Positions 55,338 to 64,000 of a DNA stretch of 64,000 nucleotides are shown here, piece after piece; within the stretch, counting starts at the first letter, position 1, and the number at the start of each line of letters is the position of its first letter. The notes beneath the pieces are model-generated. The model worked only from the letters and a program-made list of their open reading frames with translations. It had not been told where the DNA came from and ran no database searches. Source of the stretch: Burkholderiaceae bacterium (GTDB lineage Bacteria > Pseudomonadota > Gammaproteobacteria > Burkholderiales > Burkholderiaceae_E); the NCBI GenBank assembly GCA_024637395.1, contig JAGXFG010000066.1:1-64000 (forward strand), written 5' to 3'. The position numbers and the translations under genes were made by a program.

Positions 55338-56879
55338 CTAGTCCTTGACGCCCAGGCGGCGCGCCAGCTTGTGCAGGTTGCTCGCGTCCAGCTCGAGCTG
55401 CTGCGCGCTGCGCGCCCAGTTGCCGTCATTACCGGCAAGCGCGCGTTGGATGAGCTCGCGCTGATAGTCGTCAACCGCGTGGCGCAGGCTGAGCGGCGCT
55501 GACACAGCCGCTGTCTCGGCCGTGGCTGGGTTCTCGGGATGGGGCGCAGGCAGGCTGCGTTGCTCGAGATCGAGCAGGTCGGCCTCGAGCGTGACGATGT
55601 CGTTGCGGTTGACCCCACGACTCATGGCCTTGAGTGCCGCCCGGCTGATCACATGTTCGAGCTCGCGGACATTTCCCGGCCAACCGTATTGGCGCAATGC
55701 CGATTCGGCGTTCGGGGAAAGGCGCAGACTGCGTAATCCCAGCCGCGCCCGGTTGAGCTCAAGAAAGCGGCCGGCCAGCAGCAGCACGTCGTTGCCGCGC
55801 TCGCGCAGCGGTGGGATCGGAATCGGGTAAACCGAGAGCCGGTGATAGAGGTCAGCCCGAAACGAGCCATCGCGAACGTGGTCGCGCAATACGCGGTTGG
55901 TCGCGGCAATGATGCGCACATCCACGCGCCGCGGCGCATCGGCTCCCAGGCGCTGGATCTCGCCGTTTTGCAGCGCGCGCAACAGCTTGGCCTGCACCGC
56001 CAGCGGCAATTCGCCGACTTCGTCGAGGAACAGCGTGCCGCCATCGGCGGCCTCGAAGCGACCCGGGCGGGCGCTGACCGCTCCCGAAAAGGCGCCCTTG
56101 ACGTGGCCGAACAGCTCACTCTCGGCCAGCGATTCGGGCAATGCGGCGCAATTGACGTGCACCATCGGTTGATTTCGGCGCCGCGAGAGCCGATGCAAGC
56201 GGTGCGCGAAGAGTTCCTTGCCCACGCCCGTTTCGCCCAGCAACAGGACCGGCAGCTCGGTATCGGCGACCACGACGAGCTCGTGGAGCAGAAGCCCGAT
56301 CGCCTCGCTCTGGCCAAGAATCTCGGCTTCGTCGCGAACCGGGCCCCGTTCCGGAGAATCCCCGCGCGTCAGACGCAAGGCGCGGATTTCGGCTTCCATC
56401 CGGGTCATGCGAATGGCCGCCTCGACGATGACGATAAACGCGTCCAGCTCGGCCTGCGAGGCCTCGTCGAAGGATCCGACCTGCAGCGCGTCGAGCGTCA
56501 GCACCCCCCATGGACGCCCCTCGACCTGGAGGCTGGTGCCCATGCAATCGTGCACCGGCAGCGGCTCGCCGGCATGCTCGTCGATCAGTCCGTCGTAGGG
56601 ATCCGGCAGAGTACTGTCGTGGTGAAACCGCGTCACGCCGCGGCGCGCGAGGATCGCGGCGAGGCGCGGGTGTTGCCCGACGGCGAAGCGGCGTCCGAGC
56701 GCATCGCGCACCAGTCCATCGATTGCCACCGGTCGCAGATGATCCTCTTCCAGGTGCAACAGAGCAACGGCGCCGCAGCGGAAATGAGTGCGCAGTCGCC
56801 CGACCAGTCGTTGCAGCCGCACGGCCTGGGGAAGGTCTTCGACCAAGTCGGCGAGGAGCATGGATTCCTGCACGGTCAT
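55338..56879 (-). CDS. norR: NO-responsive sigma-54 activator NorR
   Basis: This 513-residue enhancer-binding protein comprises an N-terminal GAF domain (1-170) that binds NO at a non-haem iron, an AAA+ domain (about 190-420; Walker A GETGVGKE at 215-222, Walker [12 protein letters not shown]) and a Fis-type helix-turn-helix ([20 protein letters not shown]). Candidate iron ligands Cys112 and Asp130 are kept. The sigma-54 contact loop reads GAFSGA (262-267) rather than the usual GAFTGA. It is divergent from ytfE-norB; GT-N7-AC sites lie just upstream of its own start, so autoregulation is likely. Confidence 0.94.
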   Translation of the reverse strand: MTVQESMLLADLVEDLPQAVRLQRLVGRLRTHFRCGAVALLHLEEDHLRPVAIDGLVRDALGRRFAVGQHPRLAAILARRGVTRFHHDSTLPDPYDGLIDEHAGEPLPVHDCMGTSLQVEGRPWGVLTLDALQVGSFDEASQAELDAFIVIVEAAIRMTRMEAEIRALRLTRGDSPERGPVRDEAEILGQSEAIGLLLHELVVVADTELPVLLLGETGVGKELFAHRLHRLSRRRNQPMVHVNCAALPESLAESELFGHVKGAFSGAVSARPGRFEAADGGTLFLDEVGELPLAVQAKLLRALQNGEIQRLGADAPRRVDVRIIAATNRVLRDHVRDGSFRADLYHRLSVYPIPIPPLRERGNDVLLLAGRFLELNRARLGLRSLRLSPNAESALRQYGWPGNVRELEHVISRAALKAMSRGVNRNDIVTLEADLLDLEQRSLPAPHPENPATAETAAVSAPLSLRHAVDDYQRELIQRALAGNDGNWARSAQQLELDASNLHKLARRLGVKD

Positions 56880-56893
56880 AAATACCTTTAGAA

Positions 56894-56906
56894 GGTGTAA
56901 TTAACC
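56894..56906. promoter_or_regulatory. NorR binding site 1
   Basis: GGTGTAATTAACC fits the NorR enhancer core GT-N7-AC with near-perfect dyad symmetry. It lies 15 nt from the norR start and 67 bp upstream of the sigma-54 promoter. Confidence 0.75.
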
Positions 56907-56917
56907 TCAAATAATAT

Positions 56918-56930
56918 GGTTAATACTACC
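56918..56930. promoter_or_regulatory. NorR binding site 2
   Basis: GGTTAATACTACC fits GT-N7-AC, centred 24 bp from site 1. E. coli has three such enhancers upstream of norVW; a third is not evident here. Confidence 0.75.
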
Positions 56931-56972
56931 ATTTAGGGCTCTTTAGCAGGCCAATCCCCTCTCAATTAGGCC

Positions 56973-56988
56973 TGGCACGATTATCGCA
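56973..56988 (+). promoter_or_regulatory. Sigma-54 promoter of ytfE-norB
   Basis: TGGCACGATTATCGCA has the -24 GG and -12 GC elements separated by exactly 10 bases, close to the consensus TGGCAC-N5-TTGC. It lies 37 nt upstream of the ytfE ATG and downstream of two NorR sites, the expected architecture for NorR-activated transcription. Confidence 0.8.
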
Positions 56989-57024
56989 ATGCTTTCTTCG
57001 TCAACCAATTAAACGGAGAACAGC

Positions 57025-57705
57025 ATGAACCTACTTGACCAATCCCTCGGTGAACTCGCCCGCGACATTCCCGGCGCAACCCGCGTCTTCAACGAGCACG
57101 GGCTGGACTTCTGCTGCGGTGGTAACGTCAGCTTGCGCGCCGCGGCAACCATCAAGGACCTTGACCCCGACGCGATAGCGAAACACCTGCAGCAGGTGCT
57201 CGCCGCCGCAACACCCGCCGATCGCGACTGGAACGCGGCGCCCCCGGCGGATCTGGTCGAGCATATCGTCAGCCGCTACCACGACACTCACCGCGAACAG
57301 CTGCCCGAGCTGGTGCGCCTGGCCCGCCGGGTTGAAAGCGTGCACGGTGACAAAGCCGAGTGTCCGCGCGGCCTGGCCGACCTGCTGGAGATCATCCAGG
57401 AGGAAATGGAAAGCCACATGCAGAAGGAAGAGCAGATCCTGTTCCCGATGCTGGCGAGCGGACACGGCGCGATGGCAGCCGGCCCCATCGCGGTGATGCG
57501 CAGGGAGCACGACCAGCATGGCGAGAACCTCCAGCAGATGGCAACCATGACCAACGACATTACTCTGCCGGCCGAGGCCTGCAACACCTGGAGCGCGCTC
57601 TACCTCGGTCTGCGCACCCTGCGTGAAGATCTGATGGAACACATCCACCTCGAGAACAACATCCTGTTCGCAAACGCTGCGGCGGCTACGCCGGCCCACG
57701 CCTGA
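57025..57705 (+). CDS. ytfE: Di-iron repair protein YtfE/RIC (ScdA)
   Basis: This 226-residue cytosolic protein repairs iron-sulfur clusters damaged by NO. The N-terminal ScdA motif is FNEHGLDFCCGGN with Cys30-Cys31. A hemerythrin-like four-helix bundle follows with His and Glu ligands in VEHIVSRYHDTH, EEMESHMQKEEQILFPML, MRREHDQHG and EHIHLENNILF. It is first in the NorR/sigma-54-controlled operon, 27 nt before norB, so repair and NO removal are induced together. Confidence 0.95.
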   Translation: MNLLDQSLGELARDIPGATRVFNEHGLDFCCGGNVSLRAAATIKDLDPDAIAKHLQQVLAAATPADRDWNAAPPADLVEHIVSRYHDTHREQLPELVRLARRVESVHGDKAECPRGLADLLEIIQEEMESHMQKEEQILFPMLASGHGAMAAGPIAVMRREHDQHGENLQQMATMTNDITLPAEACNTWSALYLGLRTLREDLMEHIHLENNILFANAAAATPAHA

Positions 57706-57732
57706 ACCACCACAACGACAACGAGATCCGTC

Positions 57733-60012
57733 ATGGGCCCTTACCGCAAACTCTGGTTCACGCTGATCGCCGTGCTGGCGGTCACCTTCTCGATCCTCGG
57801 CTACTTCGGCACCGAGGTCTACCGGCAGGCGCCGCCGATTCCGAAGCAGGTAGTGAGCGCCGACGGCAAGCTGCTCTTCACCGGGGAGGACATCCTCGAC
57901 GGGCAGACCGCCTGGCAATCGGTGGGCGGCATGCAACTCGGTTCGATCCTCGGCCACGGCGCCTACCAGGCGCCGGACTGGACCGCCGACTGGCTCCACC
58001 GCGAACTCGTAGCCTGGCTCGACCTGGCTGCGCAACAAGAGCAGGGTCGGCCGTACGCTGAACTTGCGGCTCCTACCCAGATGGCGCTGCGCGAGCAGTT
58101 GCGCGCCGAATATCGCGCCAACCGTACCGATCCGGTCACCGACACGCTGACTGTCTCGGCCCGACGCGCCCAGGCGATGGCCACCACGGCGGCCTATTAC
58201 GACCGGCTCTTTTCCGACGCTCCCGAACTCCACCAAAGCCGCGTCAGCTTCGCGATGAAAGAGAACACGCTCCCCAGCGCCGCGCGGCGGGTGCAGATGA
58301 CCCGCTTCTTTGGCTGGACAGCATGGGCCGCGGCCACCGAGCGACCGGGGCAGAACGTCACTTACACCAACAACTGGCCGCACGAACCACTGATCGGCAA
58401 CCAGCCCAGCGGCGAGAACATCGTCTGGTCGCTGGTCAGCGTCGTGCTGTTGCTGGCTGGCGTCGGCTCCCTGATCTGGGGTTGGTCGTTCCTGCGCCGG
58501 CAGGAGGGCGGCGAACCGGTCGTACCAGAGCGTGACCCGCTCAGCCTGGTCGCGCTCACGCCGTCCCAGCGCGCGTTGGGCAAATACCTCTTTCTGGTGG
58601 TCGCGCTCTTTGTGTTCCAGGTCTTCATCGGCGGGCTTACCGCCCATTACACGATTGAGGGCCAGAAGTTCTACGGGCTCGACCTGGCGCGCTGGTTTCC
58701 CTACTCGCTGACGCGCACCTGGCATATCCAGAGCGCGCTCTTCTGGATCGCCACCGGCTTTCTCGCCGCCGGGCTCTTCCTCGCGCCGCTCATCAACGGC
58801 GGCAAGGATCCCAAGTACCAGAAGCTCGGCGTCGACATCCTGTTCTGGGCCCTGGTCGCGGTCGTGGTGGGTTCCTTCACCGGCAACTTCCTGGCCATAG
58901 CGCAGATCATGCCTGCGAACCTCAATTTCTGGCTCGGTCACCAGGGTTATGAATACATCGACCTTGGTCGCCTGTGGCAGATCGGCAAGTTCACCGGTAT
59001 CGTGCTGTGGCTGTTCCTGATGATGCGCGGCATCGCTCCGGCGCTGCGCAAGCCCGGTGGTGACAAGAACCTGCTGGCTTTACTGACCGCTTCGGTGGTT
59101 GCAATCGGCCTGTTCTACGGCGCCGGCTTCTTCTACGGCGAACGCACCAATCTGACCGTGATGGAGTACTGGCGCTGGTGGGTCGTACACCTCTGGGTCG
59201 AGGGCTTCTTCGAAGTCTTTGCCGCCACCGCCCTGGCCTTCGTGTTCTCCGCGCTCGGCCTGGTATCGCAGCGCATGGCGACCGCGGCCAGTCTGGCTTC
59301 GGCTTCGCTGTTCCTGCTGGGCGGCATTCCCGGCACTTTTCATCACCTCTACTTCTCCGGCACCACGACCCCGATCATGGCCGTGGGCGCCACCTTCAGC
59401 GCGCTCGAAGTCGTGCCGCTGATCGTGCTCGGCCACGAGGCCTGGGAGAACTGGCGCCTGAAGGAGCGCGCGCCCTGGATGGAGAATCTGCGCTGGCCGC
59501 TGATGTTCTTCGTTGCGGTCGCATTCTGGAACATGCTCGGCGCCGGGGTGTTCGGCTTCATGATCAACCCCCCCATCTCGCTGTACTACGTACAGGGCCT
59601 GAACACCACGCCGGTGCACGCGCACGCCGCGCTGTTCGGAGTCTACGGCTTCCTGGCGCTGGGCTTCACGCTCCTGGTGCTGCGCTACATCCGGCCTCAG
59701 TACCAGCTCAACCGGCGCCTGATGATGACCGCGTTCTGGGGGTTGAACGCCGGCCTGGTGCTGATGATCGCCACCAGTCTGCTGCCGATTGGCATCATCC
59801 AGCTGCATGCCAGCGTCACCGAGGGCCTGTGGTACGCGCGCAGCGAAGCCTTCATGCAGCAGGGCATCCTGCAGAACTTGCGCTGGGTGCGCAGCTTTGG
59901 CGACATGGTGTTCATCGTCGGAGCTGTGGCGGTGGCGCTGCAGGTGGTGTTGGGGCTGGTCGGCAGGACACCGGCTCTGCATACGTCGGAGGGGCGCCTG
60001 CGCCCCGTCTGA
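57733..60012 (+). CDS. norB: Quinol-dependent nitric oxide reductase (qNorB)
   Basis: This 759-residue single-chain enzyme reduces two NO to N2O with quinol as donor. The N-terminal extension (about 1-230) is the NorC-like part without a haem-c CXXCH motif, which marks the quinol type: DILDGQTAWQSVGGMQLGSI and GHGAYQAPDWTADWLHRE. The catalytic part has twelve or so helices with haem and FeB ligands in LTRTWHIQSALFW, EYWRWWVVHLWVEGFFEVFA, GTFHHLYFSG and HAHAALFGVYGFLALG. A NorQ/NorD pair is not needed or present. It may serve detoxification or denitrification; the NorR-YtfE context points to NO defence. Confidence 0.96.
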   Translation: MGPYRKLWFTLIAVLAVTFSILGYFGTEVYRQAPPIPKQVVSADGKLLFTGEDILDGQTAWQSVGGMQLGSILGHGAYQAPDWTADWLHRELVAWLDLAAQQEQGRPYAELAAPTQMALREQLRAEYRANRTDPVTDTLTVSARRAQAMATTAAYYDRLFSDAPELHQSRVSFAMKENTLPSAARRVQMTRFFGWTAWAAATERPGQNVTYTNNWPHEPLIGNQPSGENIVWSLVSVVLLLAGVGSLIWGWSFLRRQEGGEPVVPERDPLSLVALTPSQRALGKYLFLVVALFVFQVFIGGLTAHYTIEGQKFYGLDLARWFPYSLTRTWHIQSALFWIATGFLAAGLFLAPLINGGKDPKYQKLGVDILFWALVAVVVGSFTGNFLAIAQIMPANLNFWLGHQGYEYIDLGRLWQIGKFTGIVLWLFLMMRGIAPALRKPGGDKNLLALLTASVVAIGLFYGAGFFYGERTNLTVMEYWRWWVVHLWVEGFFEVFAATALAFVFSALGLVSQRMATAASLASASLFLLGGIPGTFHHLYFSGTTTPIMAVGATFSALEVVPLIVLGHEAWENWRLKERAPWMENLRWPLMFFVAVAFWNMLGAGVFGFMINPPISLYYVQGLNTTPVHAHAALFGVYGFLALGFTLLVLRYIRPQYQLNRRLMMTAFWGLNAGLVLMIATSLLPIGIIQLHASVTEGLWYARSEAFMQQGILQNLRWVRSFGDMVFIVGAVAVALQVVLGLVGRTPALHTSEGRLRPV

Positions 60013-60026
60013 GGCTAAGCACAATC

Positions 60027-60057
60027 CGGGTCATCGCGCTACCGGCGCGGTGACCCG
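60027..60057. terminator. Hairpin after norB
   Basis: A 13-bp stem (60027-60039 with 60045-60057, one T-G pair, 5-nt loop) begins 14 nt after the norB stop. No T-run follows, so efficiency is uncertain. Confidence 0.55.
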
Positions 60058-60107
60058 ACCACGTGCCTCTGGTCCAGACACAACATCCTTATCCAGGAAG
60101 CCGGCAG

Positions 60108-60132
60108 CGGGCATCACCAGCGGTGATGCCCG
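60108..60132. terminator. Hairpin after bclA
   Basis: A perfect 11-bp stem (CGGGCATCACC with GGTGATGCCCG, 3-nt loop) lies 7 nt beyond the bclA stop, between convergent norB and bclA. It could stop the bclA transcript, although there is no T-run. Confidence 0.5.
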
Positions 60133-60139
60133 ACGGGCC

Positions 60140-61732
<1,593 letters not shown>

Positions 61733-61784
61733 CACTGTCTCCCCCTCCGGTTCTGGTCCGGATCTTACGGCGGCGGCGCCCCTG

Positions 61785-63227
61785 TCATGCAACCCGCACG
61801 TATTCGTGATCGAGCGGGAGATTGTTGATGCCGCGATCCGGCGGCGCGATCCAGCCGGCCATCTTGCCGGGCTCGTGCACCTTGACCATCAGCGACTTCA
61901 CGTGCTCCCGATCTTCGGCGCTCGGCAACCAGCCGCCGATCCCGGCGCTGTAGCGCTCGGCACTGATGCGCCGGCCAGTCGGGTCGGTCGGGATGCTGGC
62001 CCAGGCTCCGATCTTGCGCCGGAAACGCGATGACGGCAGCGCCAGCTGGAATCCGGTGCCGGCGCGCTCGAGGGTCCGATTCCAGCGCTTGAGGCCGATT
62101 TCGCAGTCGCGGATATAGGACTGCCGCACCACTTCGTTGGTGGCGTTGCGCATCGGAATCTCGGCGATCGCGACGCCATCGCCGCTGCCGTTCCAGTCCG
62201 CGACCGGCCGGACGAGTTCGAAACTGGTGTCGCGTTCGAGATGATCAGCGTAGCCGGCCTCATCGGGGCGTCCCTTGATCCCGGTCGCGAAGGCGCTCGC
62301 GGCATTGGACGAATCCTCGCCGCCGAAGAGATCGAGCGATGAAGTGAACCAGTAGTTGAGGTAGCGCTGCAGCAGCTCGAGGTCGATGCCGCCGGCGCGC
62401 CTGATCGCAGCCGGATCGTCGGTCTTGAGTTCCTTCATCAGCTCGATGGTGCGCCGGATCACCCGCGCAATCCCGGTGTCGCCGACGAACATGTGATGCG
62501 CCTCCTCGGTCAGCATGAAGCGGCAGGTGCGCGAGAGCGGATCGAAGGCCGATTCGGCGAACGACTTCAACTGATACTTGCCGTCCCGGTCGGTGAAATA
62601 GGTGAACATGTACAGCGAGAGCCAGTCGTCGATCGGCTCGTTGAAGGTCTCGAGGATGCGGGCATTGTCCGGATCTCCCGAGTGACGCTCGAGCAGCCCC
62701 TCGGCTTCCTCCCGGCCATCACGGCCGAAATAGGCGTGCAGCAGGTAGACCATCGCCCACAAGTGCCGCCCCTCCTCGACGTTGACCTGGAACAGGTTGC
62801 GCAGGTCGTAGAGCGACGGCGCGACGTGCCCGAGCATGCGCTGCTGCTCGACCGATGCCGGCTCGGTATCACCCTGGGTGACGATGAAGCGGCGCAGCAT
62901 CGAGCGATACTCCCCCGGCACCGACTGCCACGCCTCCTGGCCCATCGCGTCGCCGAAGCCGATCTTGCGCCCGGGCTCGGCATCGGCGAGAAAGATCCCC
63001 CAGCGATAGTCGGGCATGCGCACCTTGCCATAGCTGGCCCACCCCTTGGCATCGACGCCCACGGCGGTGCGCAGGTAGACGTCGGAGGACTGGAAATCGG
63101 CCGGGCCGGATTCCTTCCACCAGTCAAGAAACCGCGGCTGCCAGTGCTCGAGCGCGCGCTGGAGCACCCGGTCTTCGTCGAGTTGGACGTTGTTCGGAAT
63201 CCGGTCGCCGTACTGAATCGTTGACAT
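61785..63227 (-). CDS. boxB: Benzoyl-CoA 2,3-epoxidase subunit BoxB
   Basis: This 480-residue di-iron monooxygenase converts benzoyl-CoA to its 2,3-epoxide with electrons from the reductase BoxA. Two iron-binding helices are visible: NVEEGRHLWAM (Glu151, Glu152, His155) and TEEAHHMFVGD (Glu241, Glu242, His244). The start MSTIQYGDRIPNNVQLDEDR and the overall length match BoxB; the ATG is at 63227. It is between boxC and bclA. boxA is not in the window and is expected to the right, beyond boxC. Confidence 0.95.
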   Translation of the reverse strand: MSTIQYGDRIPNNVQLDEDRVLQRALEHWQPRFLDWWKESGPADFQSSDVYLRTAVGVDAKGWASYGKVRMPDYRWGIFLADAEPGRKIGFGDAMGQEAWQSVPGEYRSMLRRFIVTQGDTEPASVEQQRMLGHVAPSLYDLRNLFQVNVEEGRHLWAMVYLLHAYFGRDGREEAEGLLERHSGDPDNARILETFNEPIDDWLSLYMFTYFTDRDGKYQLKSFAESAFDPLSRTCRFMLTEEAHHMFVGDTGIARVIRRTIELMKELKTDDPAAIRRAGGIDLELLQRYLNYWFTSSLDLFGGEDSSNAASAFATGIKGRPDEAGYADHLERDTSFELVRPVADWNGSGDGVAIAEIPMRNATNEVVRQSYIRDCEIGLKRWNRTLERAGTGFQLALPSSRFRRKIGAWASIPTDPTGRRISAERYSAGIGGWLPSAEDREHVKSLMVKVHEPGKMAGWIAPPDRGINNLPLDHEYVRVA

Positions 63228-63265
63228 CTGCGTTCCCCTTCCTAAAGTTGCTGCGCCCAGGCGCG

Positions 63266-64000
63266 TCAGACGCGCCGGCGATCGAAGTCGGGCCGCGACC
63301 CGGTACCGTAGACCTTCAGTGCGCCGGCCTCGCCGGTGGCATTGGGCCGCTGGAAGACCCAGTTCTGCCACGCGCTCAGGCGCCCGAAGATTCGCGTCGC
63401 CATCGTCTCCGCTCCCGGGAAGCGCAGGTTGGCCTCCATCGCGGTGAGCGCATCGGGAGATTGGGCCGCGCGCTCCTCGCAGGCGATGCGCACTTCCTCG
63501 GCGTAGTCGAGGTCGTCGGGCGCGGCGGTGACCAGTCCAAGCGCGTCGCATCGCGCTGCCGTGAGCGCGGCACCGACCTGCGCGCGCAAGTCCTCCGGCA
63601 CCAGGGCGCTGTAATGGGCTTCAAGGCGCGTGGCGCCGCTGGCCATTGGATAGCGGCCGAAATTGGACTCGCCCAGCGCGAGCGCGGCGCCCGGGTCGCT
63701 CTCCTCGGTGTCGAGCATGTAGATCCGGTCGGCGGCAAGCGCCACCTCGAGCAGCAGCCCGGCAAAACACGAACCCGGCTCGACCAGCGCGAACATCGAG
63801 CGCGAGCCGACATCGAGCCGCGAGAGCAGCCGGCGCCAAGTACCGCAGACCTGGCGCAAGAACCAGTGATCCTGGTTGGCTTCGAGGAAGGCGTCGTGGG
63901 CCAGCATCCGTGCCAGCTCGCCCTCGGTGCGCAGCAACCACAGCCCGATCTCGGTCTCATTGGTGCGCAGGTGCAGCACCAGGTCCTCGAACTCGCGTGC
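63266..64000 (-). CDS. boxC: Benzoyl-CoA-dihydrodiol lyase BoxC, C-terminal part
   Basis: The frame runs off the right edge; 244 residues are visible. BoxC is an enoyl-CoA-hydratase-like enzyme that opens the 2,3-epoxybenzoyl-CoA ring to 3,4-dehydroadipyl-CoA semialdehyde and formate. The visible part includes LHLRTNETEIGLWLLRT, FALVEPGSCFAGLLLEVALA (crotonase-type oxyanion region) and GRLSAWQNWVFQRPNA near the C-terminus, typical of BoxC. boxB follows after 38 nt. Confidence 0.92.
   Translation of the reverse strand, partial: AREFEDLVLHLRTNETEIGLWLLRTEGELARMLAHDAFLEANQDHWFLRQVCGTWRRLLSRLDVGSRSMFALVEPGSCFAGLLLEVALAADRIYMLDTEESDPGAALALGESNFGRYPMASGATRLEAHYSALVPEDLRAQVGAALTAARCDALGLVTAAPDDLDYAEEVRIACEERAAQSPDALTAMEANLRFPGAETMATRIFGRLSAWQNWVFQRPNATGEAGALKVYGTGSRPDFDRRRV

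Noticed and set aside
57031-58941. Open frame of 636 codons on the minus strand
   Set aside because: It is antisense to ytfE and norB, spans their junction and shows no family features.

Overview
The window is gene-dense, high-GC DNA from a betaproteobacterium. Support for this comes from the lptFG-pepA-holC-valS neighbourhood, a PEP-CTERM protein, quinol-dependent NO reductase with NorR and YtfE, and the aerobic benzoyl-CoA (box) pathway. I cannot fix the genus; the metabolic gene set resembles aromatic-degrading, NO-handling Rhodocyclales or Burkholderiales. No insertion sequence, prophage, CRISPR array or rRNA is visible.

Layout. 1-318: N-terminal piece of a membrane sensor. 411-521: tRNA-Ala(CGC) with its terminator. 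536-9119: aryl-2-oxoacid oxidation block, with a fused indolepyruvate-type ferredoxin oxidoreductase, a divergent Lrp/AsnC regulator and a tightly coupled four-gene operon resembling NADH-dependent phenylglyoxylate dehydrogenase. 9277-10851: a GT39-type membrane glycosyltransferase. 11108-19046: housekeeping block (lptG, lptF, pepA, holC, hypothetical, valS). 19168-22295: two secreted lipoprotein hydrolases, a subtilase and a lipase-like protein. 22384-26482: alaS-MFS-tusA on the minus strand. 26645-30561: family III CoA-transferase overlapping a PAS histidine kinase, followed by a frameshifted FixJ-type regulator. 30619-32414: a hydroxyisobutyrate-dehydrogenase-like enzyme and a DUF1499-FKBP fusion. 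32516-33190: PEP-CTERM protein. 33446-41568: glnS, a metallo-beta-lactamase fold hydrolase, a DUF3108 protein, an EamA transporter, a LemA/TPM set and two tandem Sel1 paralogues. 41615-47895: msrA, kynureninase, glutaryl-CoA dehydrogenase, a DHA2-type transporter, a MaoC hydratase and a diguanylate cyclase. 48138-53036: a very large RHS protein with an N-terminal export signal and a C-terminal DUF2235/Tle1-like lipase. 53051-60012: upp, an FGGY kinase, then norR divergent from ytfE-norB. 60140-64000: boxC (partial)-boxB-bclA.

How the genes work together. The 2-oxoacid oxidoreductases at one end would deliver arylacetyl-CoA or benzoyl-CoA. The box operon at the other end activates benzoate and epoxidises and opens the ring of benzoyl-CoA. 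Kynureninase, glutaryl-CoA dehydrogenase and the CoA-transferase fit amino-acid and aromatic catabolism. The norR-ytfE-norB group is a self-contained NO defence unit with recognisable NorR sites and a sigma-54 promoter. The most unusual items are the exported RHS-lipase protein with no adjacent immunity gene, the DUF1499-FKBP fusion with an internal start, and the broken response regulator beside an intact sensor kinase.
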